Assembly (NCBI GenBank): GCA_031553975.1
Contig: JAVBKP010000030.1
Location: forward strand, 1 to 23,724
From: JAVBKP01 sp031553975
GTDB taxonomy: Bacteria > Bacillota > Clostridia > Peptostreptococcales > Anaerovoracaceae
Direction of reading: 5' to 3'
Length of the DNA: 23,724 bases
Shown piece after piece: positions 14,188-21,617 of this stretch (position 1 is the stretch's first letter; the number at the start of each line of letters is the position of its first letter). Below the pieces are notes generated by a model that saw only the letters and a program-made list of their open reading frames with translations, did not search any database and was not told where the DNA came from. The position numbers and the translations under genes were made by a program.

Positions 14188-15090
14188 TTAGACAAATGTC
14201 TTCACCATAAATGTCTCATTGTTTATTTTTTTCATCTCTGTATACGCGCACTCTAATTTGTCTCTGTCAGGGTAGAATGCAAAGACTGAGGGACCACTTC
14301 CACTCATTAGTGCGTGTTCTGCACCTAAATTTTCCATCTTGTTTTTTGTATACATAACAATATCATATTCTTTTAGCGTGACGTTTTCAAGAACATTTTT
14401 CATATTTTTGTACATTTTTTCGATATTTTTTTGTTTCAGGTCGATTAACAGCTCTTTTGTATTAGGGTGATTCTGTATTTCTGGGATGTTTAGCCCACCA
14501 TACACTTTAGCTGTAGAGACCTCTATGGATGGTTTTGATAATAAAAATTCCAGCTCTATTCCTTCTAATGGTGTCAGTTTTTCACCAATGCCTTCAGATA
14601 AAGCGCATCCGCCTATTATGCAAAATGGTACATCTGCTCCCAATGATTTTCCTATGTCAAGTAGCTTTTGCCTTGGTATGTTTAACTCTAGTAGTTCGTC
14701 CATAGCCAGCAATACCGCTGCCGCATTGGTACTGCCTCCTGCTAAGCCTGCTGATACAGGAATATTCTTTTCAATGTGGATTTTGACCTCTAGCTTGTCC
14801 TTTCCTGTATACAAATCCATCATGGCCTTAGCAGCCTTGTATGCAATGTTGCCACCATCTGTTGGAATCAATCCATTGTTGGTGGTTAGGGAAATACTAT
14901 GCGCTGTTGGGGACGGTTCTAAATGAATGTTATTTCGGAATGGATCCGTATCAATCGATATGGTGACTTGGTCGCACAAGTCTATTTGGTGCATGACCAT
15001 GCACACTTCATGATATCCATCTGGGCGTTTTGACAGCACATCCAAGGATAAATTTATTTTAGCGTAGGCTTTTTTTGTGATTTGTTTCAT
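14188..15090 (-). CDS. ispE: 4-diphosphocytidyl-2-C-methyl-D-erythritol kinase
   Basis: This 300-residue GHMP kinase phosphorylates 4-diphosphocytidyl-2-C-methylerythritol in the cytosolic MEP pathway to isoprenoids. Family motifs are AYAKINLSLDVLSKRPDGYHE (Lys11, catalytic), the ATP-binding PVSAGLAGGSTNAAA (111-125), GADVPF (Asp153, catalytic) and the C-terminal MSGSGPSVFAFY (262-273). The protein is about 10-15 residues longer than usual. The extra residues appear to be DPFRNNIHLEPSPTAHS (49-65), between the first beta strands, and this segment is partly encoded by a half-copy of the dispersed repeat. AAGGAGA lies 5 nt before ATG 15090. A sigma-A promoter is close upstream and gntR follows, so ispE leads a two-gene unit. 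Confidence 0.94.
   Translation of the reverse strand: MKQITKKAYAKINLSLDVLSKRPDGYHEVCMVMHQIDLCDQVTISIDTDPFRNNIHLEPSPTAHSISLTTNNGLIPTDGGNIAYKAAKAMMDLYTGKDKLEVKIHIEKNIPVSAGLAGGSTNAAAVLLAMDELLELNIPRQKLLDIGKSLGADVPFCIIGGCALSEGIGEKLTPLEGIELEFLLSKPSIEVSTAKVYGGLNIPEIQNHPNTKELLIDLKQKNIEKMYKNMKNVLENVTLKEYDIVMYTKNKMENLGAEHALMSGSGPSVFAFYPDRDKLECAYTEMKKINNETFMVKTFV
14907..14928. repeat. Half-copy of the REP-like element inside ispE
   Basis: The plus-strand stretch holds GGGGACGGTTCTAAATGAAT (14909-14928) preceded by TT. It is identical over 20 nt to an arm of the palindrome at 15176-15229, counting the fourth G that occurs in that palindrome's right arm. The second arm is missing. In ispE it encodes part of IHLEPSPT. 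Confidence 0.85.
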
Positions 15091-15109
15091 GTGATTCTCC
15101 TTATCACAT
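15089..15109. promoter_or_regulatory. Inverted repeat over the ispE start region, candidate operator
   Basis: ATGTGAT and ATCACAT (15089-15095 and 15103-15109) flank a 7-nt loop that contains the ispE ribosome binding site. The predicted transcription start from the adjacent promoter falls within the repeat, so a protein operator is more likely than an RNA hairpin. The downstream GntR regulator is a possible but unproven ligand. Confidence 0.35.
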
Positions 15110-15110
15110 A

Positions 15111-15138
15111 ATTATACATAAAAAGCAAGGAATTTCAA
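15111..15138 (-). promoter_or_regulatory. Sigma-A-type promoter of ispE-gntR
   Basis: On the minus strand TTGAAA (-35, 15133-15138) is followed by a 16-nt spacer and TGTATAAT (extended -10, hexamer at 15111-15116). The predicted start is near 15104, about 14 nt before the ispE ATG. Confidence 0.75.
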
Positions 15139-15175
15139 TTGCTTTTATTTATGATTTTTGGCTGCTAATTAAAAT

Positions 15176-15229
15176 GGGACGGTTCTAAATGAATAGGCAA
15201 CATGTTGCCTATTCATTTAGAACCGTCCC
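15176..15229. repeat. Palindromic REP-like element, copy D
   Basis: This is a perfect 54-nt palindrome. Each arm reads GGGACGGTTCTAAATGAAT followed by AGGCAACA and the centre AT. It starts 6 nt downstream of the SPOCS-LysM stop codon and lies upstream of the ispE promoter. On the minus strand the hairpin is followed by ATTTTAATT, so it may also serve as a terminator. Confidence 0.92.
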
Positions 15230-15235
15230 CAATGG

Positions 15236-16774
15236 TTATTGCATTCTGCGAACGATAAGTATTTTTTCCCCGGATTTTAGTTCGTTTTCTTGCTCTAATT
15301 GATTGATTTTGCAGATTTCGTCGATTGTACTTCTGTATTTTTTTGCTATTTTCCAGATGGTATCGCCTTTTTTAGCAATGTATAGCACAATGGATGCTTC
15401 GTCACTTAGGCTCTTATCTGGATCCACTAAGTCTACTGATCGAATTAGTGTATGAGTTTCGTTCTTTGTCACCATGGTCTTGGCGCAAATCACGGCATGG
15501 ATTTCTACCTGTTTGTTGTTTAATTTCTCAAAGTTGATTTCCTTGATACAAAATTCGTTTTCGGCCATCATTTCTTTGGTGATGCCTGGTAGTTCTATGT
15601 AGCTACGGAAAGGTATTTCTTGTTTTACCTTGAACACGTCTCCATTTTCTATTCCAACAATACTGGCTACCAGTACGCCTTCAAAAATATTTTTACCATG
15701 ATCTAGTGATGAACCTGTTTCATACACTCTGCCTTCCATATAGGCAATGCTCTCTGCGCTTGCCACTGTCACTGTCTCTCGAAGGTTAATATCCGTATTG
15801 CCTACACCTTGCAAATACATGAATTTGACGTCGTTGCTATCAAAGTTTACGTCTTTGAGGTGGTGGTAAACATCTGTGATAATCTCCCGTTCATGGTTTT
15901 TGAATAGCTCTATGCTGGTATCCACATTTATACATAGTTCCATAGAGCGGCAACTTTCTTCTTCATGACCCTTTGGACTAACATGTAATTTAGCTACTTG
16001 GAAATTCACTCTGGTGCCAGGAACGTTTTCTGTATCGGCTAGTTTTATGAATTGTGTGAATTCGCATTTGCCTTGATAATACATAGGTCTTGGCTCTTCT
16101 TCAGCGCTTATATACAAGATATTGTATGACGCTGTAGCATTGATTACAGCTTTATCTCGGGCAATCTGTCTATGGTTTTCTATAATGTTTACATTTGTTC
16201 TTAGTATTTTGGCAATATCAGGCATATCCTCTCTAAGGTGAATATCTTCTCTGATTTCAGCCGTCTCACATTTTCTCTCTGCTAAGTCTGTGTATCTGAT
16301 TTTCTTTTTTAGGAGCTGCACTTCCTCGTTTTTAACCCCCTCAAACAGCTGTTGTTCTACGTCATTGTACTCTTTCACGTTGAATGTAATCAAAGCCTTA
16401 ACTTTGAATTTTCTTTCGTTGACTATGGTATAGTCGATGTTTTCTACGGTTGGACACATGTCGAGCTCTTTGGTGTGAGATAGACTCTCTGTGTCGTTTT
16501 TAAAACTAATTCTTGTTTCCATTGGTACAAGTGGGTAATCTACGCCGTTTGCTAGGGCTTCTGGTGTATACAAAATGTCCAAAACAAGATCGCCTACTAC
16601 TCTCAGGCTACCTGCATCTGTACCTTTGTCTGAAACCCTAACCTTTCCGTCCATTAGCACTATGTCCTTCATATCTGGCTTGGTGTCTGGCACTAAAATA
16701 TCTTCCTCAATAAATACTTGTATCTGAGGCTTTCTCACTATATCTGTCATTTTTAATGAACTTACCTGCAACAT
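15236..16774 (-). CDS. DUF3794 (SPOCS domain) and LysM peptidoglycan-binding protein
   Basis: The 512-residue protein starts with a SPOCS-like segment (IQVFIEEDILVPDTKPDMKDIVLMDGKVRV, residues 18-47) and contains further DUF3794 repeats (about 170-270 and 320-440, including REDMPDIAKILRTNVNI). A LysM domain closes it (about 466-508, KKGDTIWKIAKKYRSTIDEICKINQL). It has no signal peptide. Proteins of this layout are typical of Clostridia and related to SafA/SpoVID-type spore coat and cortex assembly factors. A role in spore morphogenesis in the mother cell is inferred from family. GGGGGGA lies 5 nt before ATG 16774. The 77-nt gap upstream holds a possible sporulation-type -10 (CATATATT, 16816-16823) with a weak ATAAAT -35, too loose to annotate. 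The gene ends just before palindrome D. Confidence 0.88.
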   Translation of the reverse strand: MLQVSSLKMTDIVRKPQIQVFIEEDILVPDTKPDMKDIVLMDGKVRVSDKGTDAGSLRVVGDLVLDILYTPEALANGVDYPLVPMETRISFKNDTESLSHTKELDMCPTVENIDYTIVNERKFKVKALITFNVKEYNDVEQQLFEGVKNEEVQLLKKKIRYTDLAERKCETAEIREDIHLREDMPDIAKILRTNVNIIENHRQIARDKAVINATASYNILYISAEEEPRPMYYQGKCEFTQFIKLADTENVPGTRVNFQVAKLHVSPKGHEEESCRSMELCINVDTSIELFKNHEREIITDVYHHLKDVNFDSNDVKFMYLQGVGNTDINLRETVTVASAESIAYMEGRVYETGSSLDHGKNIFEGVLVASIVGIENGDVFKVKQEIPFRSYIELPGITKEMMAENEFCIKEINFEKLNNKQVEIHAVICAKTMVTKNETHTLIRSVDLVDPDKSLSDEASIVLYIAKKGDTIWKIAKKYRSTIDEICKINQLEQENELKSGEKILIVRRMQ

Positions 16775-16851
16775 AAAAATCCCCCCATTTTTTTCTCTGC
16801 GATATATCTACAGGAAATATATGAGTGGGACTTTCTATTTATGCTTGTTTT

Positions 16852-17799
16852 TTAATTGTTTTCATTCTTGAATGTTACAATATGCTTTTCCACTAAATAA
16901 ATCGGGTTAAATGACATCTTTGCTTTTCTAAGTCCCGCTATATCCATATCCTCTTCGCGGTTCAACATGGTTATATGTGGGGCCACTCTTTGTATGTGCT
17001 TGCAAAATTCATTTGTTATCGTAGGATATAGTCCTCTAAATTCAGTATTGGCTTTCTCTACGTGATCTACCACAGTCTGTTTACCTAGATAGCCTCCCAT
17101 GGTTAGGGCTTCAATTTGTCCGTTAATTCGTATTAATCCTGCAACAAATCCCAATTTTTCAATATTTTTGAATATGTCCTCTATGGCTTCCGACTCCATG
17201 GAGAGTAATGCCATTTCGTGTTCTGGCAATTCTTTTTTGGCATTGAATTTGTTTATAAATTCCATACATTCATCTGCCATGTCTGAGGTCATTTCAATAT
17301 ATTCGTATTCGTAGTTGCTCTTAAATGAATTAACAAAGTTTCTCTTTTGGTGGAAGGCTCTGCCTTTCAAATCTATTAACTCTTGCAAATTGTATATATA
17401 GTCATAGTTAGGTCTGTCTTCAACAAAGTCTAGTTCTCCTGGGAATGCTTCTTCTAATATAGGAAGTATATGTTTTGCCACAAGTCTCATGACAAAAGGT
17501 TGTCCATTTTCTTTAAAAATTTCTTTCATCGCCAGTATGGTCTCTCTTAGCTTTGCGGGATCGTATGATCCTGTCTTTGTTAGTGGCATATACAAAAACC
17601 AACTCTTTGTATCCATCTCTAAGTGAGAAAGGCCGATTAAGCATGCATATTCTCCTACCACTTGCCATGAGAAAAGATTAATATGTCTCCACATATAAAG
17701 ACTGGAAAATGACAGTCCCGAGCTTTGATAGTCATAACCATTTAAATATTGTTTTAGTTCATCTTTTTTTTCTAATGTAATTTTGTTTTGTAATTGCAA
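16852..17799 (-). CDS. DUF2156 family protein (GNAT-fold, phosphatidylglycerol lysyltransferase C-terminal-like)
   Basis: The 315-residue protein matches stand-alone DUF2156 proteins of Clostridia. The family pattern appears in LSFSSLYMWRHINLFSWQVVGEYACLIG (29-56), NYDYIYNLQELIDLKGRAFHQKRNFVNSFKSNY (128-160) and the C-terminal REEDMDIAGLRKAKMSFNPIYLVEKH (281-306). The fold is two GNAT-like domains, as in the aminoacyl-transfer half of MprF. No membrane flippase part is present, and the protein is probably cytosolic. Its substrate is unknown. The start is read as TTG 17799, with AGAGG 11 nt upstream; no in-frame ATG lies nearby and an in-frame stop lies just upstream. It follows the isochorismatase-fold gene by 42 bp and precedes the SPOCS-LysM gene. 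Confidence 0.82.
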   Translation of the reverse strand: MQLQNKITLEKKDELKQYLNGYDYQSSGLSFSSLYMWRHINLFSWQVVGEYACLIGLSHLEMDTKSWFLYMPLTKTGSYDPAKLRETILAMKEIFKENGQPFVMRLVAKHILPILEEAFPGELDFVEDRPNYDYIYNLQELIDLKGRAFHQKRNFVNSFKSNYEYEYIEMTSDMADECMEFINKFNAKKELPEHEMALLSMESEAIEDIFKNIEKLGFVAGLIRINGQIEALTMGGYLGKQTVVDHVEKANTEFRGLYPTITNEFCKHIQRVAPHITMLNREEDMDIAGLRKAKMSFNPIYLVEKHIVTFKNENN

Positions 17800-17841
17800 T
17801 TGAAAATTCGCCTCTTTTCTTATTTTTCCATTTGTGTATCG

Positions 17842-18390
17842 TTATTTAACGATAGATGAAATTACTTTAAATTCTGGTGCTTTGGCGCTACCCATCATCT
17901 CAAATATCACTGCTTCATAGGTGGTGGGCACTGCACCCGCCTGTATCATACGCTTAATAGCATGTTTTTTATCATGGCACTTTCTTGAGGATATGGCATC
18001 GTTTAGAACAAACACATCATAGCCTAGGTCTAGCAGGTCCATCACCGTCTGCTGCACGCAAACATGGGACTCAATTCCAGTAACTATAATTGTTTTTCTG
18101 TTAACTCTCTTTAACTCTTCTAAGAAAAGTGGTTCTGCCATACAGCTAAAGTCTGTTTTGTCTATGGTAGGTGCATCGCCTAATACCGATTTTAGGGTTC
18201 CTATGGTCTCTCCAAGGCCTTTTGGGTATTGCTGGCTGACAATAATGGGCACACCTAATTCTTTAAAACTTTTCACCGTGCGAATAATAGTATCTTCCAG
18301 TTCCATGGCATTGTGCATTGCTGGCATTAATTTTTCTTGAAAGTCAATAACCACCAATACAGCGTCTTCCCTTTTGATTCTTCTTTTCAT
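17842..18390 (-). CDS. Isochorismatase-family cysteine hydrolase (YcaC-like)
   Basis: This 182-residue protein has the isochorismatase/nicotinamidase fold. The catalytic triad is visible: Asp16 (VIDFQEK), Lys78 (IDKTDFSC) and Cys111 (GIESHVCVQQT), with the cis-peptide GIE motif just before the Cys. The family hydrolyses amides, carbamates or isochorismate. The short length and lack of zinc-site residues typical of nicotinamidases (DxxxH) fit the YcaC-like hydrolases of unknown substrate. It is cytosolic. GGGAG lies 6 nt before ATG 18390, and surE ends 15 bp upstream, so the genes are co-transcribed. The specific reaction cannot be deduced from context. Confidence 0.88.
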   Translation of the reverse strand: MKRRIKREDAVLVVIDFQEKLMPAMHNAMELEDTIIRTVKSFKELGVPIIVSQQYPKGLGETIGTLKSVLGDAPTIDKTDFSCMAEPLFLEELKRVNRKTIIVTGIESHVCVQQTVMDLLDLGYDVFVLNDAISSRKCHDKKHAIKRMIQAGAVPTTYEAVIFEMMGSAKAPEFKVISSIVK

Positions 18391-18405
18391 CCTAATCTCC
18401 CTATT

Positions 18406-19176
18406 TTAAAACCATGTTTTTAATTCTTCCCTTAATCCGTGGTTTGTCATGTCAAATTGCAGTGGCGTAATAGTAATATATCCATCTTGGTTGGCCATTA
18501 CGTCAAATTCATCTGATATGCCGTTGTATGAAACAGGTCTTCCACTATACCAATAGTACTTTTGCCCATGAGGGTTTTCTCTTTGGCTAAAGTCTTCATC
18601 GTATTCACGAACCCCCAGTTTTGTTATTTTCATACCTTTTATGTCATTTGGATCAATTCCTGGCACGTTTACATTCAATACTGTGTTTTTATCAATCTTT
18701 CCATAGGCAGCCTTTAGAACCTTGATAGCTGTCTCCCCACAAATTTTAAAATCATCTGCGCTAGGCGAGTGGTTGTCCAATGACATAGCCACTGCTGGAA
18801 TATTAGCAACCAAAGCCTCCATGGCGGCAGATACTGTTCCCGAATAATGTACGTCTGTGCCAAGGTTGGCCCCGTGATTGGTTCCTGAGAAAACCATGTC
18901 TATTTTTACATCTTTTGGTATTAATTGGTCCAACCCTAGTTTGACACAATCTGCTGGTGTACCTGATATCTTCCATGCCCTTACGGCATTATTAAGCTCT
19001 ATTTCTGTTACTATTATTGGTGCTGTCACAGTTATACCATGACCTGACGCGCTTCTTTGTGTATCAGGTGCGCTGACATACACGTTGGCTACACTTGAAA
19101 GAGCATTCACTAACTCTTGTATACCTGCCGCATCGATACTATCATCATTGCTGACAAGAATGTTGATTTTTTCCAT
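18406..19176 (-). CDS. surE: 5'/3'-nucleotidase SurE
   Basis: The 256-residue product is a SurE survival-protein phosphatase that removes phosphate from nucleoside monophosphates. It carries the metal site NDDS (Asp11, Asp12), the RSASG loop (Ser42) and SGTNHGANLGTDVHYSGTVSAAMEA with Asn100. Length matches the family (about 250). I chose ATG 19176 because AGGAG lies 6 nt upstream. The in-frame ATG two codons earlier abuts the AGGAG and is unlikely. It is cytosolic. It follows the antiporter gene by 27 bp and precedes the isochorismatase-fold gene by 15 bp. A CTTTAGAACC stretch within the gene resembles the dispersed repeat only by chance. Confidence 0.95.
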   Translation of the reverse strand: MEKINILVSNDDSIDAAGIQELVNALSSVANVYVSAPDTQRSASGHGITVTAPIIVTEIELNNAVRAWKISGTPADCVKLGLDQLIPKDVKIDMVFSGTNHGANLGTDVHYSGTVSAAMEALVANIPAVAMSLDNHSPSADDFKICGETAIKVLKAAYGKIDKNTVLNVNVPGIDPNDIKGMKITKLGVREYDEDFSQRENPHGQKYYWYSGRPVSYNGISDEFDVMANQDGYITITPLQFDMTNHGLREELKTWF

Positions 19177-19203
19177 GGTCATCTCCTACTATGTGATTAA
19201 GTC

Positions 19204-20676
19204 TTACGATTCAAATCCGTGGTCTTTACAAAACAAAGCAAGAGCTGCTTGGTCTTCTTCCTTACACGTAAATAAAATTCTATTTCCTTTGTCTAGTTTT
19301 GTACTCCTATGTGGTACTTTATAATCTCTCGTCTGCCTAATGGCCAAAACACTAATGCCTTTTGGCATTCCTAACTCGTATATATGTTTACCCACCGCAT
19401 CTGAGTTATACGCTACATATACTCCATGTAGCATAATATCATCAAGATCCTCTGAAAAGTCATTAAAACGTCTCAGTCTAAAGTCGTGTTCATGGGTTTT
19501 GGCCACCAGATTGAGTTTTTTAGCTAGAGGTTTTAACATTATACTTTGTACCATAACGGATACCAGTGCTAAGAAAAATATTAGGTTAAAAATATAATTT
19601 GCACTTTGCATACCTGCCATCATAGGATATGTGGCAAATACTATGGATGCAGCGCCTCTAAATCCTACAAGCCCAATAAATATTTGGTCTTTAAGTGGTG
19701 TCTTAAAGACTGTCATAATCGGCATCAATATCAGTGGTCTAATGACAAACATCAACACCAAGGCTAATAAAATCCCTTCTCCTGCTACTGGCATGAGTTC
19801 ACTTGGAACCACTTGAAGTCCCAATGTTACGAATAGGGCCACTTGCATAATCCAAGATTGGTTATCAAAAAACCGAATCAGCTTCATCTTATGGAAAAAG
19901 CTGCTGTTACCAATAATGAGTCCTGCCACATAAATAGAGAGGAAGTAATTTCCGTTAATTGTAGCAGTAACAGAATATGTAAGCATTACGAGGGCAATCC
20001 CAAACACGGGATACAGCCCTTCAATATTTAGTCGTATTCTGCTAAGTATTCTAACGGCTACGTATCCAACTATAGCTCCCACAATTAACCCAAACACTAT
20101 TTCTGTAAACATCAGCCATGCCATGTCTGCCAAAGTATAGTCTGGTTTTGTGATTAGGCTAATCATGACAATCATCATGAGGTAAGCAACAGGGTCGTTG
20201 CTACCACTCTCAAATTCCAATATATTGGCGGTCCTTCGTTTTATATGAATCTTTTGCGATCCCAACGCGGAGAATACCGAAGCGGCATCTGTAGGTGCCA
20301 CTATGGCGCCTAATAATATACATTCTAACATGCTCATATCAGTGATTACATAAGCGAAACCGCCAAATAAAAGGCCCGTACAAAGAACTCCGATGGTAGA
20401 TATAGCCAATGCTTCTGGTATGATTTCTTTAGAGGACTTCCATGGGAACTCCATGCCACCATAAAAAATAATAAACATTAGGGCTATATTGCCAATCTCT
20501 TTTGTCAAATACGGGTTATTATAATGTATCCCAAGAACACCTTCTGATCCAATAAGAATACCAATTCCTAAAAATAAAAGTAAGAATGGCATTCCTGTCT
20601 TCGTAATAAGCTTGCTAGCGAATACACAAAATAGCATAGCCACAGAAATTAAAGTCATGATGGTGTAGATGGTCAT
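19204..20676 (-). CDS. CPA1-family potassium or sodium/proton antiporter (NhaP2/CvrA type) with C-terminal TrkA-C domain
   Basis: The 490-residue membrane protein has about 12 hydrophobic helices over residues 1-385. Antiporter residues are in place: the unwound-helix motif APTDAASVF (Thr129-Asp130) and the ion-binding SNDPVAYLMM (Asn160-Asp161). The soluble C-terminus (about 400-490) contains a TrkA-C-like domain (GVYVAYNSDAVGKHIYELGMPKGISVLAIRQTRDYKVPHRSTKLDKGNRILFTCKEED). This domain usually binds regulatory ligands such as cyclic-di-AMP or nucleotides. NhaP2/CvrA members exchange K+ (sometimes Na+) for protons across the cytoplasmic membrane; the ion is not certain. ATG 20676 has AGGAGG 5 nt upstream and is preferred to the in-frame GTG at 20682, which overlaps that site. 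It is the first gene after an extended -10 promoter. Confidence 0.9.
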   Translation of the reverse strand: MTIYTIMTLISVAMLFCVFASKLITKTGMPFLLLFLGIGILIGSEGVLGIHYNNPYLTKEIGNIALMFIIFYGGMEFPWKSSKEIIPEALAISTIGVLCTGLLFGGFAYVITDMSMLECILLGAIVAPTDAASVFSALGSQKIHIKRRTANILEFESGSNDPVAYLMMIVMISLITKPDYTLADMAWLMFTEIVFGLIVGAIVGYVAVRILSRIRLNIEGLYPVFGIALVMLTYSVTATINGNYFLSIYVAGLIIGNSSFFHKMKLIRFFDNQSWIMQVALFVTLGLQVVPSELMPVAGEGILLALVLMFVIRPLILMPIMTVFKTPLKDQIFIGLVGFRGAASIVFATYPMMAGMQSANYIFNLIFFLALVSVMVQSIMLKPLAKKLNLVAKTHEHDFRLRRFNDFSEDLDDIMLHGVYVAYNSDAVGKHIYELGMPKGISVLAIRQTRDYKVPHRSTKLDKGNRILFTCKEEDQAALALFCKDHGFES

Positions 20677-20724
20677 TGGCACCTCCTTTGGTTACATGCT
20701 TGTATAACTTTTATGAGTGCATTC

Positions 20725-20733
20725 ATTATACCA
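20725..20733 (-). promoter_or_regulatory. Extended -10 promoter upstream of the antiporter gene
   Basis: The minus strand reads TGGTATAAT (hexamer 20725-20730). No good -35 hexamer lies 16-18 nt upstream, but the TGN extension can compensate. The predicted start is near 20718, giving a ~40-nt leader before ATG 20676. Confidence 0.5.
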
Positions 20734-20798
20734 TAATTTTTTGGCATTTTATGGCTTTTTTGTGCTAAAATATACTTTTGGCTTTGGGTTGGTTGTTC

Positions 20799-21596
20799 TT
20801 ATTTGAGTTCCGTAAGGTTTTTCCAGTACCTGACGGGCATAAAATTTTTCTGACAGCGAGGATTTGTTCTCTCTTTGATGGCTATACTTTGAAAATATGA
20901 CTTCCACAACGCTTCGTATATGGATTCTGATTGCCAGCCTTGTTGGACCACCTGCTCTTTAAAGTCTCTTGCTAGTGGCCTAACATCCCATCTATTGTGA
21001 CTATAAAAAACCGCTTTCTCTCGATAGGTATCGTGAATGATAAAGGCTTCATTCTTGTATCTGTCTGCAAAATGTGAAGCGAGTAGCTCTATGACATTGT
21101 GATCCGGTTCCACCTCTGCATAGAGAATCGCTTCTTGTATTCGCTGGGTTGGTAGCAAAGAGTCTTCTTGAAAGGATAGACTGCGGGCGAGTTCGCTAAA
21201 ACGAAGAAGCCCGAGAAGACGATGTTGTTCTGCTGTAACCTTGGTCTCTAGTGCCCTAAGAGCATTGATCTTGGGGTCGGAAAATATTCCGTTGATTTTT
21301 TTCCCATGCTTAAAAGCCATAACTAAGTAATCCAATATATCTTTTTCTTTGCCTCCTGCATCTGCTAGAAAACTTCTATATACTAGTACCATGCCTTCGT
21401 TGCCCGCTTTTTCATTGATGGCATTGTATACTTTTTGATATTTGGGATAATCCGTATCTACCACCTCAAAAGGATGCAACATATTGGACTGGTATACGCG
21501 TTCTTCAAATATTCCTGCCGCCTTATCTTTATAATAATGATTATGAACGCAGGTCAAAAATCCTTCAAAGCTACCATCGTATAAATAATCAATCAT
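20799..21596 (-). CDS. TIGR03915 family (DUF4130) putative DNA metabolism protein, partner of the radical SAM repair protein
   Basis: The 265-residue product starts MIDYLYDGSFEGFLTCVHNHYY, the characteristic N-terminus of the SplB-associated TIGR03915/DUF4130 family. Other family blocks are the RALETKVTAEQHRLLGLLRFSELA stretch near 118-142, ILYAEVEPDHNVIELLASHFADRY near 160-185 and HDTYREKAVFY near 190. I chose ATG 21596 because GGAGG lies 6 nt upstream; the longer frame starts at a TTG that overlaps this site. The protein has no membrane segment. Its biochemical role is unknown, but it is regularly paired with the radical SAM protein encoded 21 bp upstream, and both are proposed to act in DNA repair or base modification. 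The shared LexA-controlled promoter supports that idea. Confidence 0.9.
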   Translation of the reverse strand: MIDYLYDGSFEGFLTCVHNHYYKDKAAGIFEERVYQSNMLHPFEVVDTDYPKYQKVYNAINEKAGNEGMVLVYRSFLADAGGKEKDILDYLVMAFKHGKKINGIFSDPKINALRALETKVTAEQHRLLGLLRFSELARSLSFQEDSLLPTQRIQEAILYAEVEPDHNVIELLASHFADRYKNEAFIIHDTYREKAVFYSHNRWDVRPLARDFKEQVVQQGWQSESIYEALWKSYFQSIAIKERTNPRCQKNFMPVRYWKNLTELK

Positions 21597-21617
21597 GGTA
21601 ATCCTCCTGCTCAAAAG

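Noticed and set aside
15089..15109. CRP-type site (TGTGA...TCACA) before ispE
   Set aside because: The half-sites are 9 nt apart rather than 6, and CRP sites of this type are not expected in Clostridia. Kept only as a generic inverted repeat.
16816..16842. Possible sigma-E/K promoter before the SPOCS-LysM gene (CATATATT with ATAAAT upstream)
   Set aside because: The -35 is weak, the 13-nt spacing is short and the region is AT-rich. Not strong enough to annotate, though a sporulation promoter would make sense.
18700..18735. CTTTAGAACC in surE resembling the repeat arm
   Set aside because: Only 9-10 nt match, without the CGTCCCC end, and it encodes conserved SurE-like sequence. A chance match.
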